13,041 nt of DNA from Cytophagaceae bacterium (GCA_947461155.1 CANHKE010000008.1:1-13041), one strand, 5' to 3'; counted from the first letter of the stretch, positions 1-7,007 are shown. The notes: generated by a model from the sequence alone, not told the origin. Program-made: numbers and translations.

Positions 1-65
1 GATGGCGTAGGTTCAAAAGGAAATTTTTGATTTAGTAAGAAAGCGGGGCTTTTAGCAATACTCAT
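1..65 (-). CDS. N-terminal fragment of a gene leaving the window, possibly a RecD/ExoV-like helicase
   Basis: Reading leftwards from an ATG at 65-63 there are 22 open codons up to the window edge, beginning MSIAKSPAFLLNQKFPFEPTPS. The FPFEPTPS segment resembles the start of Bacteroidota AAA-family helicases annotated as exodeoxyribonuclease V or RecD-like, which commonly open with a short helix and then F-P/G-F/Y-E-P-T-x-x-Q. That match is from memory and rests on about eight residues. If correct, this is the extreme N-terminus of a DNA helicase acting in recombination or repair. The gene would lie downstream of alaS on the same strand, about 148 bases after its stop. No TAnnTTTG box was found just upstream. 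A 7-bp inverted repeat (44-50 with 84-90) encloses the start codon. The alternative is a chance open frame of 65 bases. Confidence 0.45.
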   Translation of the reverse strand, partial: MSIAKSPAFLLNQKFPFEPTP

Positions 66-90
66 AGGGTAAATTTACACAATAGCCCCG
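44..90 (-). other. Inverted repeat enclosing the start codon of the left-edge gene
   Basis: CGGGGCT at 44-50 and AGCCCCG at 84-90 are perfect 7-base complements with a 33-base spacer. On the minus strand the spacer contains the ATG at 65-63 and the palindrome GTAAATTTAC. After the stem the minus strand reads CTTTCTTACT, which is only weakly T-rich. It could be a poor terminator for alaS, an mRNA structure limiting access to the left-edge gene's start codon, or chance. The rest of 66-213 holds only a small hairpin (ATCGA/TCGAT, 100-113) and a repeated CTAATTCG (142-149 and 161-168). Confidence 0.3.
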
Positions 91-213
91 GGTAGCGCAA
101 TCGAGTTTTCGATAGATTCGGGCCTAAAAATATTTATCAGGCTAATTCGCACCTATTGGTCTAATTCGAATACCAAAATATCAGTTTCTGCCACTAAAAT
201 AGCCTGTAATATT

Positions 214-2841
214 CTAAATATAGTTTTGGGATAGTTCCAAAACTTTCGCAAGTCCGGCAGGATTTTGTCCACCAGCGGTTGCTAAAAAGGCTTGGCCGCC
301 ACCGCCACCTTGTACTTCTTTGGCTAATTCGCGCACGATTGTGCCAGCATTCAATGATTTGGCGTCCACTAAATCTTTTGAAATGGCTAAGGCTAAACTT
401 GCTTTTCCTTCGATTTCAGCAACAAGTAAGCAAAATAAACTACCCGCTTCGGTCTGTAAATCAAATGCTAAATTCTTGAGTGCATCCGCATTCGGTACGG
501 AAACGTGTGCAATTAACGCAGGTGTTCCTGTGTTGGTCGTTATTTGTTTCGCTAATTCAGCCTTTAATCCGCCAATTTCCTTCGCTTGATATTGAGCCAC
601 CGTTTTTTGTAAACTGTTAGCTTGTTCGATCAACTGGCTAACTGCTTTGACTAAGTCCTTAGGTGCCTTTAAAAGGGTGTTTAATTCGGATAAAATTGTT
701 TCTTGATCCGACAATAGGGCATAAGCCTTTTGGGAGGTGATAGCCTCAATTCGGCGTACGCCTGTAGCCACCGAACTTTCTGAGATAATTTTACACAGCC
801 CGATTTCACCCGTTGCAGGTACGTGTGTACCTCCACAAAGTTCGACGGAATAGTTTTTGTCAAACGTAATTACACGAACAAAATCACCATATTTTTCACC
901 GAAAAGCGCCATAGCTCCTTTTTCTTTCGCTTGTGCAATTGGGACATTACGTTCTTCTAGCAAAGGAATGTTGGCTGCAATTTTGGCATTAACGATTTGT
1001 TCGATTTGGCGAATTTCATCGTCACTTACTTTTTGGAAATGCGAAAAATCGAATCGTAATAATTCATCATTCACTAAACTTCCTTTTTGTGCGACATGCT
1101 TGCCCAAAACTTCCTGTAATGCGGCTTGTAACAAGTGCGTAGCACTGTGGTGATGTGTGATGGATCTACGGCGTGACTGATCGATTTGTACGAATACAGC
1201 ATCTTCATCAGCCAGATTTTCAATTCGAGAATCAGTTACAAAATGAACAATTAGATCATTTTCTTTCTTGGTATCTACAATCGCAAGTGTGATACCTGAT
1301 TTTTTAAACGTCAATGTTCCTGTATCACCTACCTGGCCACCGGATTCCGCATAGCAAGGCGTTGTTTCTAGGACAACTTTATACTGAATACCTCCTTTGT
1401 TTTGAATCTTTTGGTATTTTAATATCTGCGTCGTTGTGCTGGTTTCATCATAACCTACGAATGAAACTTCTTCACCGTCACGTACATTGACCCAGTCTTC
1501 TGCGCTAGCTCCCGCGTCTTTACGCGATCGTGCTTTTTGTTCTTGTAATGCCTTGTTGAAGCCTGCCTCGTCGATATCCATGCCTTTTTCGCGAGCGATT
1601 AGAGCCGTTAAATCGATCGGGAAACCATAGGTATCATTTAATTCAAATACGTCGTCGCCAGAAAGTACTTTTCCAGAACAATCTTCCATTAATTTATCCA
1701 ATCGAATTAATCCCGTGGATAATGTGCGAAGGAAGGAAACTTCTTCTTCGTAAATTACTTTGGCCACAAAGGCTTCTTGGGCGATTAATTCATCGAACAC
1801 GCCAGCGAATTGTTTCGCTAACAAAGGAACTAATTCGTGCATGAAAGGCTCTTTGAAGCCTAAATAGGTATATCCGTAACGAACAGCACGGCGCAGAATG
1901 CGGCGAATGACATATCCAGCTTTGGCATTAGAAGGCAATTGGCCATCTGCGATACAAAAAGCAATGGCACGAATGTGGTCCGCAATCACGCGCATGGCGA
2001 TATCGGCCCATTTTTCTTCACCGTATTTTTTGCCCGCTTTTTGAGCTAGGTATTGTATGGTTCCTTGGAAAACATCGGTATCGTAATTGGATTGTTTGCC
2101 TTGAATCGCCATGCAAAGACGCTCGAAACCCATCCCGGTATCCACGTGCTTGTTGGGCAAGGGAACCAATGATCCATCCGACATACGCTCAAACTGCATG
2201 AAGACGTTATTCCAAATTTCTACTACTTGTGGGTGGTCTGCGTTGACGAGTGATTTACCGGAAACCTTAGCCACTTCATCTGCATTACGCAAATCGATGT
2301 GAATCTCAGAACAAGGTCCACATGGCCCCGTTTCGCCCATTTCCCAGAAATTATCTTTTTTATTACCGTAAATGATGCGGTCTTCGCCTACAATGGCTTT
2401 CCAAATATCGAATGCCTCTTGGTCGAATGGTACGCCGTCTTTTTTGTCGCCTTCAAATACCGACACATAAATGCGGTCTTTGGGAAGTTTAAAAACCCCC
2501 GTTAATAATTCCCATGACCATGTAAGCGCTTCTTGTTTAAAATAATCGCCAAATGACCAGTTTCCAAGCATTTCAAACATGGTATGGTGATAGGTATCAA
2601 ATCCCACATCTTCCAAATCATTGTGCTTGCCGGATACGCGAAGACATTTTTGTGTATCAGCGATCCGTTTGGATGGAGGGGTACCATTGCCCAAGAAAAA
2701 GTCCTTGAATTGGGCCATTCCTGAATTGTTAAACAACAAAGTAGGGTCGTTTTTGGCAACCAATGGAGCTGAAGGAACGATTAAGTGACCTTTAGATTGA
2801 AAGAAATCTAAGTACTGCTGGCGGATTTCCGTAGAAGTCAT
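214..2841 (-). CDS. alaS: Alanine--tRNA ligase
   Basis: This class II aminoacyl-tRNA synthetase attaches alanine to tRNA-Ala in the cytoplasm and hydrolyses misacylated products. The 875 residues match the usual full length. The N-terminal catalytic domain shows RVSGKHNDLEDVG (about 68-80), TYHHTMFEMLGNWSFGDYF (about 83-101), a cluster of GP-C-GP-C-SEIH near 172-181, and DTGMGFER (234-241). The editing domain has its zinc-binding residues H565 and H569 in HSATH, and C669 and H673 in CGGTH. A coiled linker leads to the C-Ala domain with a five-glycine run at 845-849 followed by QAFLATAGG. The ATG at 2841-2839 begins the conserved MTSTEIRQQYLDFF start. It is transcribed divergently from the MerR gene. 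No frameshift or missing key residue is seen. Identification is secure. Confidence 0.98.
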   Translation of the reverse strand: MTSTEIRQQYLDFFQSKGHLIVPSAPLVAKNDPTLLFNNSGMAQFKDFFLGNGTPPSKRIADTQKCLRVSGKHNDLEDVGFDTYHHTMFEMLGNWSFGDYFKQEALTWSWELLTGVFKLPKDRIYVSVFEGDKKDGVPFDQEAFDIWKAIVGEDRIIYGNKKDNFWEMGETGPCGPCSEIHIDLRNADEVAKVSGKSLVNADHPQVVEIWNNVFMQFERMSDGSLVPLPNKHVDTGMGFERLCMAIQGKQSNYDTDVFQGTIQYLAQKAGKKYGEEKWADIAMRVIADHIRAIAFCIADGQLPSNAKAGYVIRRILRRAVRYGYTYLGFKEPFMHELVPLLAKQFAGVFDELIAQEAFVAKVIYEEEVSFLRTLSTGLIRLDKLMEDCSGKVLSGDDVFELNDTYGFPIDLTALIAREKGMDIDEAGFNKALQEQKARSRKDAGASAEDWVNVRDGEEVSFVGYDETSTTTQILKYQKIQNKGGIQYKVVLETTPCYAESGGQVGDTGTLTFKKSGITLAIVDTKKENDLIVHFVTDSRIENLADEDAVFVQIDQSRRRSITHHHSATHLLQAALQEVLGKHVAQKGSLVNDELLRFDFSHFQKVSDDEIRQIEQIVNAKIAANIPLLEERNVPIAQAKEKGAMALFGEKYGDFVRVITFDKNYSVELCGGTHVPATGEIGLCKIISESSVATGVRRIEAITSQKAYALLSDQETILSELNTLLKAPKDLVKAVSQLIEQANSLQKTVAQYQAKEIGGLKAELAKQITTNTGTPALIAHVSVPNADALKNLAFDLQTEAGSLFCLLVAEIEGKASLALAISKDLVDAKSLNAGTIVRELAKEVQGGGGGQAFLATAGGQNPAGLAKVLELSQNYI

Positions 2842-2862
2842 TTGGGCTATTTTTGGTAATGG

Positions 2863-2894
2863 ATTGGTTTAATGGGTCCTCTTGTTTATTTTTG
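2863..2894 (+). promoter_or_regulatory. Candidate -33/-7 promoter for the MerR-dprA pair
   Basis: ATTG (2863-2866) and TATTTTTG (2887-2894) are separated by 20 bases. This fits the Bacteroidota pattern of a TTG/TTTG box, roughly 17-23 bases, then TAnnTTTG. It lies about 55 bases upstream of the ATG at 2949 and partly faces the alaS promoter candidate, so the two genes would share a compact divergent control region. Confidence 0.5.
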
Positions 2895-2909
2895 TTTAGA
2901 CAAGAATCG

Positions 2910-2917
2910 CAAAATTA
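2910..2917 (-). promoter_or_regulatory. Candidate -7 promoter element for alaS
   Basis: The minus strand reads TAATTTTG, matching the Bacteroidota -7 consensus TAnnTTTG, about 68 bases upstream of the alaS ATG. I could not find a convincing TTG-type -33 element at the usual distance, so this is a one-box candidate. Transcription would run towards lower coordinates with a leader of roughly 60 bases. Confidence 0.4.
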
Positions 2918-2948
2918 GGTTTTTTTGTTGATTTTATTGATTCCTCAC

Positions 2949-3272
2949 ATGGATTTAGATAAGCAATATTATTCGATTTCAGAAGTAGCGAAGCTATTTA
3001 AAGTCAATACATCCAAATTACGGTATTGGGAGGCTCAGTTTCCGCACTTATTACCTAAGCGAACTGGAACCGGCATACGTAAATATACGCCGGTGGATAT
3101 CGAGAAAATCAAGGTTTTGGTGGATATGATTGACGTTAAAGGCTTAACCATCGAAGGAGCAAAACAGGCCTTGAATAATAAAGGATCTGTAAAAAATCCC
3201 AATCAAGCGGTTATTAATCAACTAACTGATATTCGTGATTTTTTACAAGTTTTGGCGGAGGGTTTAGATTAG
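2949..3272 (+). CDS. MerR-family transcriptional regulator (small Bacteroidota type)
   Basis: This 107-residue DNA-binding protein has an N-terminal MerR winged-helix domain. YYSISEVAKLFKVNTSKLRYWE (about 7-28) is the HTH and IRKYTPVDIEKIKVL (about 43-57) is the wing and following helix. A helix with GLTIEGAKQAL (65-75) follows, and then a short C-terminal helical tail suited to dimerisation. There is no C-terminal effector domain and no cysteine, so nothing suggests metal sensing; the inducer cannot be read from the sequence. I chose the ATG at 2949. An upstream in-frame TTG at 2925 would add eight hydrophobic residues (MLILLIPH) that are not part of the fold. dprA follows after 32 bases, suggesting co-transcription. 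Targets are unknown; the gene's own divergent promoter region with alaS is one possibility. Confidence 0.88.
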   Translation: MDLDKQYYSISEVAKLFKVNTSKLRYWEAQFPHLLPKRTGTGIRKYTPVDIEKIKVLVDMIDVKGLTIEGAKQALNNKGSVKNPNQAVINQLTDIRDFLQVLAEGLD

Positions 3273-3304
3273 ATAGCATGTAGTTTCGTGGCAAATCTAA
3301 GGCC

Positions 3305-4408
3305 ATGAATACATCTGAGAAATATTACCAAGTCGCATTATCACGAATCCCTCAAATCGGTGTTGTCAATGCCCGACGACTCGTCTCCTACATCGGTTCA
3401 GCAGCGGAAATTTTTCAAGCCTCACGTGCTGAATTGCAAAAAATTCCCCACATTGGGCCTATTTTAGCTGAATCCGTTTTTCAAAAGTTTTATTTGCAAG
3501 AGGCCGAGGAGATTGTGGAAGCTTGTATAGGCCAACAAATTTCCATGCTTTTTTATTTAGATGCCGAATATCCAGATCGGCTGAAGCACATCTACGATGC
3601 GCCGCTTTTGTTGTATTATCAAGGTACGGCCCAATTAAATCAAGAACGAAGTCTGGCGGTTGTGGGCACTCGCAAGGCGACGGACTACGGCAAGCGCATG
3701 ACACATGCGTTGGTAGAGCAATCCTTGGGTTGTCAAGTTGTATTTGTGAGTGGATTGGCTTACGGAATTGATATTGAGGTGCACAAGCAATGCTTGGCTT
3801 TGGGAGTCGAAAATATTGCGGTTTTGGCTGGCGGATTTAATTATGTGTATCCTTCCAAGCACAAAAGGCAGTTGGAGCAAATGCTATTACACGGCGGCGT
3901 ATTATCCGAATATCCCTTGCATCAAAAGCCAGATCCCCGTTTTTTTCCGTTGCGCAATCGAATTATCGCGGGGATGACGGATGCAACCGTCGTGGTGGAA
4001 GCTGCTGTGAAAGGAGGTGCTTTGATTACGGCTGATTATGCGAATAATTACCACCGCGAGGTATTTGCCGTTCCAGGTAATTTGGAAAAGATATTTTCAG
4101 AGGGTTGTAATACCTTGATTCAAAAACATAAGGCAACGATTTATACTGGTTGGGAAGCGCTGGCCTTGCAAATGAATTGGATTTCGGACGTTGATCGCAT
4201 TCAGCCTAAAAAACAAATGTCTTGGAGTAGGCTAACGGATGACGAATCGCAGTTGATGGCTATTCTCGTTAAAGAAGGGCCATGTTCATTGGACACGTTA
4301 GCTTGGCATGTACAAAAAAAGGTAACCGACTTAGCGATTACCTTATTAAATCTAGAGTTCCAAGGTTTGGTGAAAGCCCTACCTGGTTATATATATCGAA
4401 TTAAATAG
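3305..4408 (+). CDS. dprA: DNA-processing protein DprA (Smf)
   Basis: DprA binds incoming single-stranded DNA during natural transformation and loads RecA onto it. The 367-residue protein has the full architecture. An N-terminal helix-hairpin-helix region (about 1-65, with IPQIGVVNARRLV and IPHIGPILAESVF) precedes the Rossmann-like DNA-binding domain (about 70-290). That domain carries GTRKATDYG (121-129), SGLAYGID (149-156), FPLRNRIIAG (214-223), GALITADYA (238-246) and VPGN (256-259). A C-terminal winged-helix domain (DML1-like) spans about 308-367. It starts at the ATG at 3305, 32 bases after the MerR gene, with only a weak AAGG before it. Its stop is 1 base from the pyrE stop on the other strand. 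DprA is widespread in bacteria, so its presence alone does not show competence. Confidence 0.96.
   Translation: MNTSEKYYQVALSRIPQIGVVNARRLVSYIGSAAEIFQASRAELQKIPHIGPILAESVFQKFYLQEAEEIVEACIGQQISMLFYLDAEYPDRLKHIYDAPLLLYYQGTAQLNQERSLAVVGTRKATDYGKRMTHALVEQSLGCQVVFVSGLAYGIDIEVHKQCLALGVENIAVLAGGFNYVYPSKHKRQLEQMLLHGGVLSEYPLHQKPDPRFFPLRNRIIAGMTDATVVVEAAVKGGALITADYANNYHREVFAVPGNLEKIFSEGCNTLIQKHKATIYTGWEALALQMNWISDVDRIQPKKQMSWSRLTDDESQLMAILVKEGPCSLDTLAWHVQKKVTDLAITLLNLEFQGLVKALPGYIYRIK
4314..4344 (-). terminator. Probable intrinsic terminator of pyrE, inside the dprA 3' end
   Basis: On the minus strand, AAGGTAA (4344-4338) pairs with TTACCTT (4325-4319) across a 12-base loop that can add two further C-G pairs. 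The stem runs into a T-rich tail: with the last two bases of the stem, the A run at 4314-4320 gives seven Ts. It lies about 66 bases beyond the pyrE stop and within dprA codons. The stem is short and AT-rich, so it is only a moderate candidate. On the plus strand no T run follows, so it would act only on pyrE transcripts. Confidence 0.4.
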
Positions 4409-4409
4409 C

Positions 4410-5048
4410 TTATTTACGCCACTCGCTCGGGTTGACCCGCCAATCTTGAAGTGTCACTAATTGGGTTTCGGAAATGTAATCTAATTTGACTGCTTCCTCG
4501 ACCAGTACATCATAATTACTCAGCGTATAACATGGTACGCCAGCTTGTTTAAAATTTTCGGCGGCAATTTCAAACCCGTAAGTAAAGATGGCCACCATGC
4601 CAAGTACTTCGACTCCCGATTCGCGTAATGCGTCTGCCGCCTTTAATGAACTGCCGCCCGTTGAAATTAAATCTTCGATTAATACGGCCTTTTGACCTGG
4701 TTTTATGCTTCCTTCAATTTGATTCCCCATACCATGTTTTTTCGGCTCAGGGCGCACATAACAAAATGGTAAGTCAAGTAAATCAGCAACTAAAGCTCCT
4801 TGGGCAATTCCTGCGGTAGCTACGCCAGCGATCACATCTACATCTTTAAAATATCCTTTTATAGCTGCAGATAAGCTATTTTTAATGTATGTTCTTGCTT
4901 CAGGATCTGAAAGTGAAATGCGATTGTCACAATAAATAGGTGATTTCCAGCCAGATGCCCAAGTAAACGGTTGGTCTGGTCGTAACTGGATTGCCTGAAT
5001 ACGTAACAAATGGTGTGCGACCTCTTGTGATATCGTTATATTTTGCAT
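4410..5048 (-). CDS. pyrE: Orotate phosphoribosyltransferase
   Basis: PyrE joins orotate to PRPP to give orotidine 5'-monophosphate in de novo pyrimidine synthesis, in the cytoplasm. The 212-residue length is normal. The PRPP-binding motif VLIEDLISTGGSS is at 122-134, and the flexible catalytic loop region YVRPEPKKHGMG is at 97-108 with lysines 103 and 104. FTWASGWKSPIYCDNR (28-43) matches the usual substrate-contacting N-terminal segment. The start is the ATG at 5048-5046. The gene diverges from the NUDIX gene across 93 bases and converges with dprA with 1 base between stops. Its terminator seems to lie inside dprA. Identification is secure. Confidence 0.97.
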   Translation of the reverse strand: MQNITISQEVAHHLLRIQAIQLRPDQPFTWASGWKSPIYCDNRISLSDPEARTYIKNSLSAAIKGYFKDVDVIAGVATAGIAQGALVADLLDLPFCYVRPEPKKHGMGNQIEGSIKPGQKAVLIEDLISTGGSSLKAADALRESGVEVLGMVAIFTYGFEIAAENFKQAGVPCYTLSNYDVLVEEAVKLDYISETQLVTLQDWRVNPSEWRK

Positions 5049-5074
5049 AATGGTTGCGTCTTAAATTGATCCTA

Positions 5075-5082
5075 CAAAAATA
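5075..5082 (-). promoter_or_regulatory. Candidate -7 promoter element for pyrE
   Basis: The minus strand reads TATTTTTG, a full match to TAnnTTTG, 26 bases before the pyrE ATG. This would give a short leader of roughly 20 bases. No clear TTG box is present 17-23 bases further upstream. Confidence 0.4.
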
Positions 5083-5114
5083 AGTATTCAGATGATCATA
5101 TCAGTATTTAATTC

Positions 5115-5122
5115 TATTTTTG
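5115..5122 (+). promoter_or_regulatory. Candidate -7 promoter element for the NUDIX gene
   Basis: TATTTTTG matches TAnnTTTG and lies 19 bases before the ATG at 5142, implying a very short leader. No convincing -33 box is visible. Together with 5075-5082 it forms a divergent promoter pair between pyrE and the NUDIX gene. Confidence 0.38.
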
Positions 5123-5141
5123 CCAAAATTAAATTCCATTC

Positions 5142-5843
5142 ATGGTCATTTTTATCAACGATCGTCCCATCCGATTAATTAAGAAATCCAAGCATAGTAA
5201 TTTTCCGCCCATGGAAGACTATGATGTGATTTTGGATGCCCGTTTAAAGCCGATTAAAATTGCCGATTTTAAGGGACATACGTGCCTATTAAACATAGGT
5301 CCTGATCAAATGGAGAAAATCATCACGGACTTGCATGCGGATAAACCATTTGATTTTCATTCCGTTTACATTTTGACGGATCAGAAAAAGGAATTGAAAA
5401 AGCGCATCTGCTCCTTATATCAAGTGGTCGAAGCCGCAGGTGGTGTCGTTTTAAATCCGAAACAAGAAGTGCTCTGGATTTACCGATTAGGAAAATGGGA
5501 TTTGCCCAAAGGTAAATTGGAAAAAAATGAAAAGTTCAAAAACGCAGCCGTTCGAGAGGTTTTTGAAGAATGTAATGTTGTCGCAAATCTTCAATCGAAG
5601 GTATGCACCACCTACCATACCTATTCGTTTAAGAATGAGCGCATTTTGAAGAAAACGAAATGGTATGTGATGGATTCCACGCAAATGGGCAAATTAAAGC
5701 CGCAGCTTGAGGAAAATATAGAGCGAGTGGAATGGATTCCACAAGATAAAATGAATAAGGCAGTTTCGGATACGTACAGTTCGATTCGTTTTGTAATCCA
5801 ACAATTCATTGTGAATCAGTCTCAGATCCCATCTAAGGTATAG
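5142..5843 (+). CDS. NUDIX hydrolase-domain protein with an N-terminal extension
   Basis: This 233-residue protein probably hydrolyses a nucleoside diphosphate linked to another group; the substrate cannot be told from sequence. The NUDIX domain covers about 94-220. Its box runs from G124 to V146 with E130, R138, E139, E142 and E143 in place, so the metal-binding glutamates are kept. The usual glycine before the last hydrophobic residue is N145 (AAT at 5574-5576). AAGGVVLN (98-105) and GKWDLPKGKLE (117-127) are typical. Residues 1-93 form a separate mixed domain with no motif I recognise. I recall proteins of this build next to pyrE or coaD in Bacteroidota. The last 22 bases overlap the 3' end of coaD on the other strand. 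A perfect 7-bp inverted repeat at 5727-5742 lies in the coding region without a T tract. Confidence 0.88.
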   Translation: MVIFINDRPIRLIKKSKHSNFPPMEDYDVILDARLKPIKIADFKGHTCLLNIGPDQMEKIITDLHADKPFDFHSVYILTDQKKELKKRICSLYQVVEAAGGVVLNPKQEVLWIYRLGKWDLPKGKLEKNEKFKNAAVREVFEECNVVANLQSKVCTTYHTYSFKNERILKKTKWYVMDSTQMGKLKPQLEENIERVEWIPQDKMNKAVSDTYSSIRFVIQQFIVNQSQIPSKV

Positions 5844-6283
5844 GGTAGGTATTCGCCTATTTCGCTACCATACCGATGTAAATCCCGAATGATCGTCGAA
5901 CTAATCGGCGCCAAATGCGGCGAGGTAATCAGAAAAACAGTTTCCAATTCCGGATTAATGTGTCGGTTTACTTGTGAAATAGAGTTTTCGTACTCAAAAT
6001 CGGTCGTGTTGCGCAAACCCCGAATGATGAATTTTGCACCCACTTCCTTTGCGACGTTTGCCGTTAAATTCTGATAGGTAACTACGCGAACAGGTTTATT
6101 GGCAAATGTCGTTTCGATGTAATGTTTCATTTTATCCAATGAAAAGTATCGGGACTTGTTCGAGTTTTGACCAATTCCAATGACAACTTCATCAAATAAG
6201 GCCAAAGCACGCAAGACGATGTCTTCGTGTCCTTTTGTAAACGGATCAAATGATCCTGGGAAAAAAGCGGTATTAGACATCAT
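5822..6283 (-). CDS. coaD: Pantetheine-phosphate adenylyltransferase
   Basis: CoaD transfers AMP from ATP to 4'-phosphopantetheine, giving dephospho-CoA, the penultimate step of CoA synthesis, in the cytoplasm. The 153 residues carry the nucleotidyltransferase motifs: FFPGSFDPFTKGH (7-19, with the T-x-GH element at T16-H19), IIRGLRNTTDFEYE (86-99) and ISSTIIRD (127-134). The start is given at the first of two adjacent ATGs (6283-6281 and 6280-6278); either could be used. The DUF3822 gene stops 1 base upstream, so the pair is very likely translated from one mRNA. The 3' end overlaps the convergent NUDIX gene by 22 bases, and no terminator is evident. Identification is secure. Confidence 0.97.
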   Translation of the reverse strand: MMSNTAFFPGSFDPFTKGHEDIVLRALALFDEVVIGIGQNSNKSRYFSLDKMKHYIETTFANKPVRVVTYQNLTANVAKEVGAKFIIRGLRNTTDFEYENSISQVNRHINPELETVFLITSPHLAPISSTIIRDLHRYGSEIGEYLPYTLDGI

Positions 6284-6284
6284 A

Positions 6285-7007
6285 TTACATCGATTCTATG
6301 GGTATATCTAACTCAATTAAGTTAGTAATTAATTGTGGATTTGATTTTTCTGGACCACTTAGCTGAATCGTTTCTACATTCCATTGAATGGCAAATGCTT
6401 CGCGAATCGAGTGTAAATAAAACGCTAATTCGGTGGGTGATTCGTAAGGGAAAACATTAGCTAAATGTAATTTGCCTTGTTGGATCAAAATGACCAAAGC
6501 CGACTTTTCAAACACGTGTAGCTGAATACGCGGGTAAATATAAGCCTTTGTTTTAGCTAATTCATTTCCTAAAATATGGGCATAATTTATATGTGCTAGC
6601 GGAAATGTCATGGATAGAAAATCTTTCCAGACGCTTGGAATCAAAAATAGTAAATTGCCCTGCGCGAAATCTACTGGCTGCTCATGTACTTCATGCCCAT
6701 CCAATGCACTTTCTCCTAAGGCTTTTTGTAGAAATCCATTCCGATATAGCGGAGAATCAAACTCGTAAGGAAGCAATAAAAACAGTTCAGTGATTAATTC
6801 GACCGATACAAGTTGAATAGATCGAACTTGAATAGATTGATCAGAGAGCCATTTTTTTAACGTTGAGGGAGGTGTATTCCAAGGAAATAGCTTCTCCGCT
6901 GAGACTAATTTGAATCGCAATCCTGCTTTTTCGAGTTGGATCGAAACGGAAATAGGTGTTTTAGCTTGAACTGGAATTATATTTCCTTTCACGGGTTTAA
7001 TTTTCAA
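6285..7007 (-). CDS. DUF3822-family protein
   Basis: This is a 240-residue soluble protein without signal peptide or membrane segments. It resembles the Bacteroidota DUF3822 family, mainly in its C-terminal half: KAYIYPRIQLHVFEKSALVI, then NVFPYESPTELAFYL, then QLSGPEKSN. From memory, this family has no proven function, an actin/HSP70-like fold has been suggested, and it neighbours coaD or the rRNA methyltransferase gene rsmD. That arrangement fits here, since coaD starts 1 base after this stop. No ATG opens the frame: the best start is TTG at 7007-7005, and a GTG at 6992-6990 is the alternative. Upstream codons stay open but offer no ATG, so the N-terminus is uncertain. A role linked to CoA synthesis is only suggested by the coupling. 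Confidence 0.75.
   Translation of the reverse strand: MKIKPVKGNIIPVQAKTPISVSIQLEKAGLRFKLVSAEKLFPWNTPPSTLKKWLSDQSIQVRSIQLVSVELITELFLLLPYEFDSPLYRNGFLQKALGESALDGHEVHEQPVDFAQGNLLFLIPSVWKDFLSMTFPLAHINYAHILGNELAKTKAYIYPRIQLHVFEKSALVILIQQGKLHLANVFPYESPTELAFYLHSIREAFAIQWNVETIQLSGPEKSNPQLITNLIELDIPIESM

Noticed and set aside
1..35. Plus-strand open frames ending at 30 (DGVGSKGNF) and 35 (WRRFKRKFLI) as tails of an upstream gene
   Set aside because: Both are about ten codons long, have no recognisable motif, and conflict with the more protein-like minus-strand start at 65.
142..168. Repeated CTAATTCG (19-base period) as an iteron or CRISPR-like repeat
   Set aside because: There are only two copies of eight bases in AT-rich DNA, and the same word also occurs inside alaS.
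857..1153. 98-codon plus-strand frame within alaS
   Set aside because: It is antisense to the conserved editing domain of alaS, has no promoter or start signal, and its cysteine- and serine-rich product is typical of a shadow frame.
4428..4439. CGGGTTGACCCG hairpin at the dprA/pyrE junction as a dprA terminator
   Set aside because: It is short, has no T run after it on the plus strand, and is explained by pyrE codons.
5727..5742. Perfect inverted repeat GTGGAAT/ATTCCAC as a terminator for coaD or the NUDIX gene
   Set aside because: No T run follows on either strand, it lies in NUDIX codons, and the two-base loop is too tight for the full stem.
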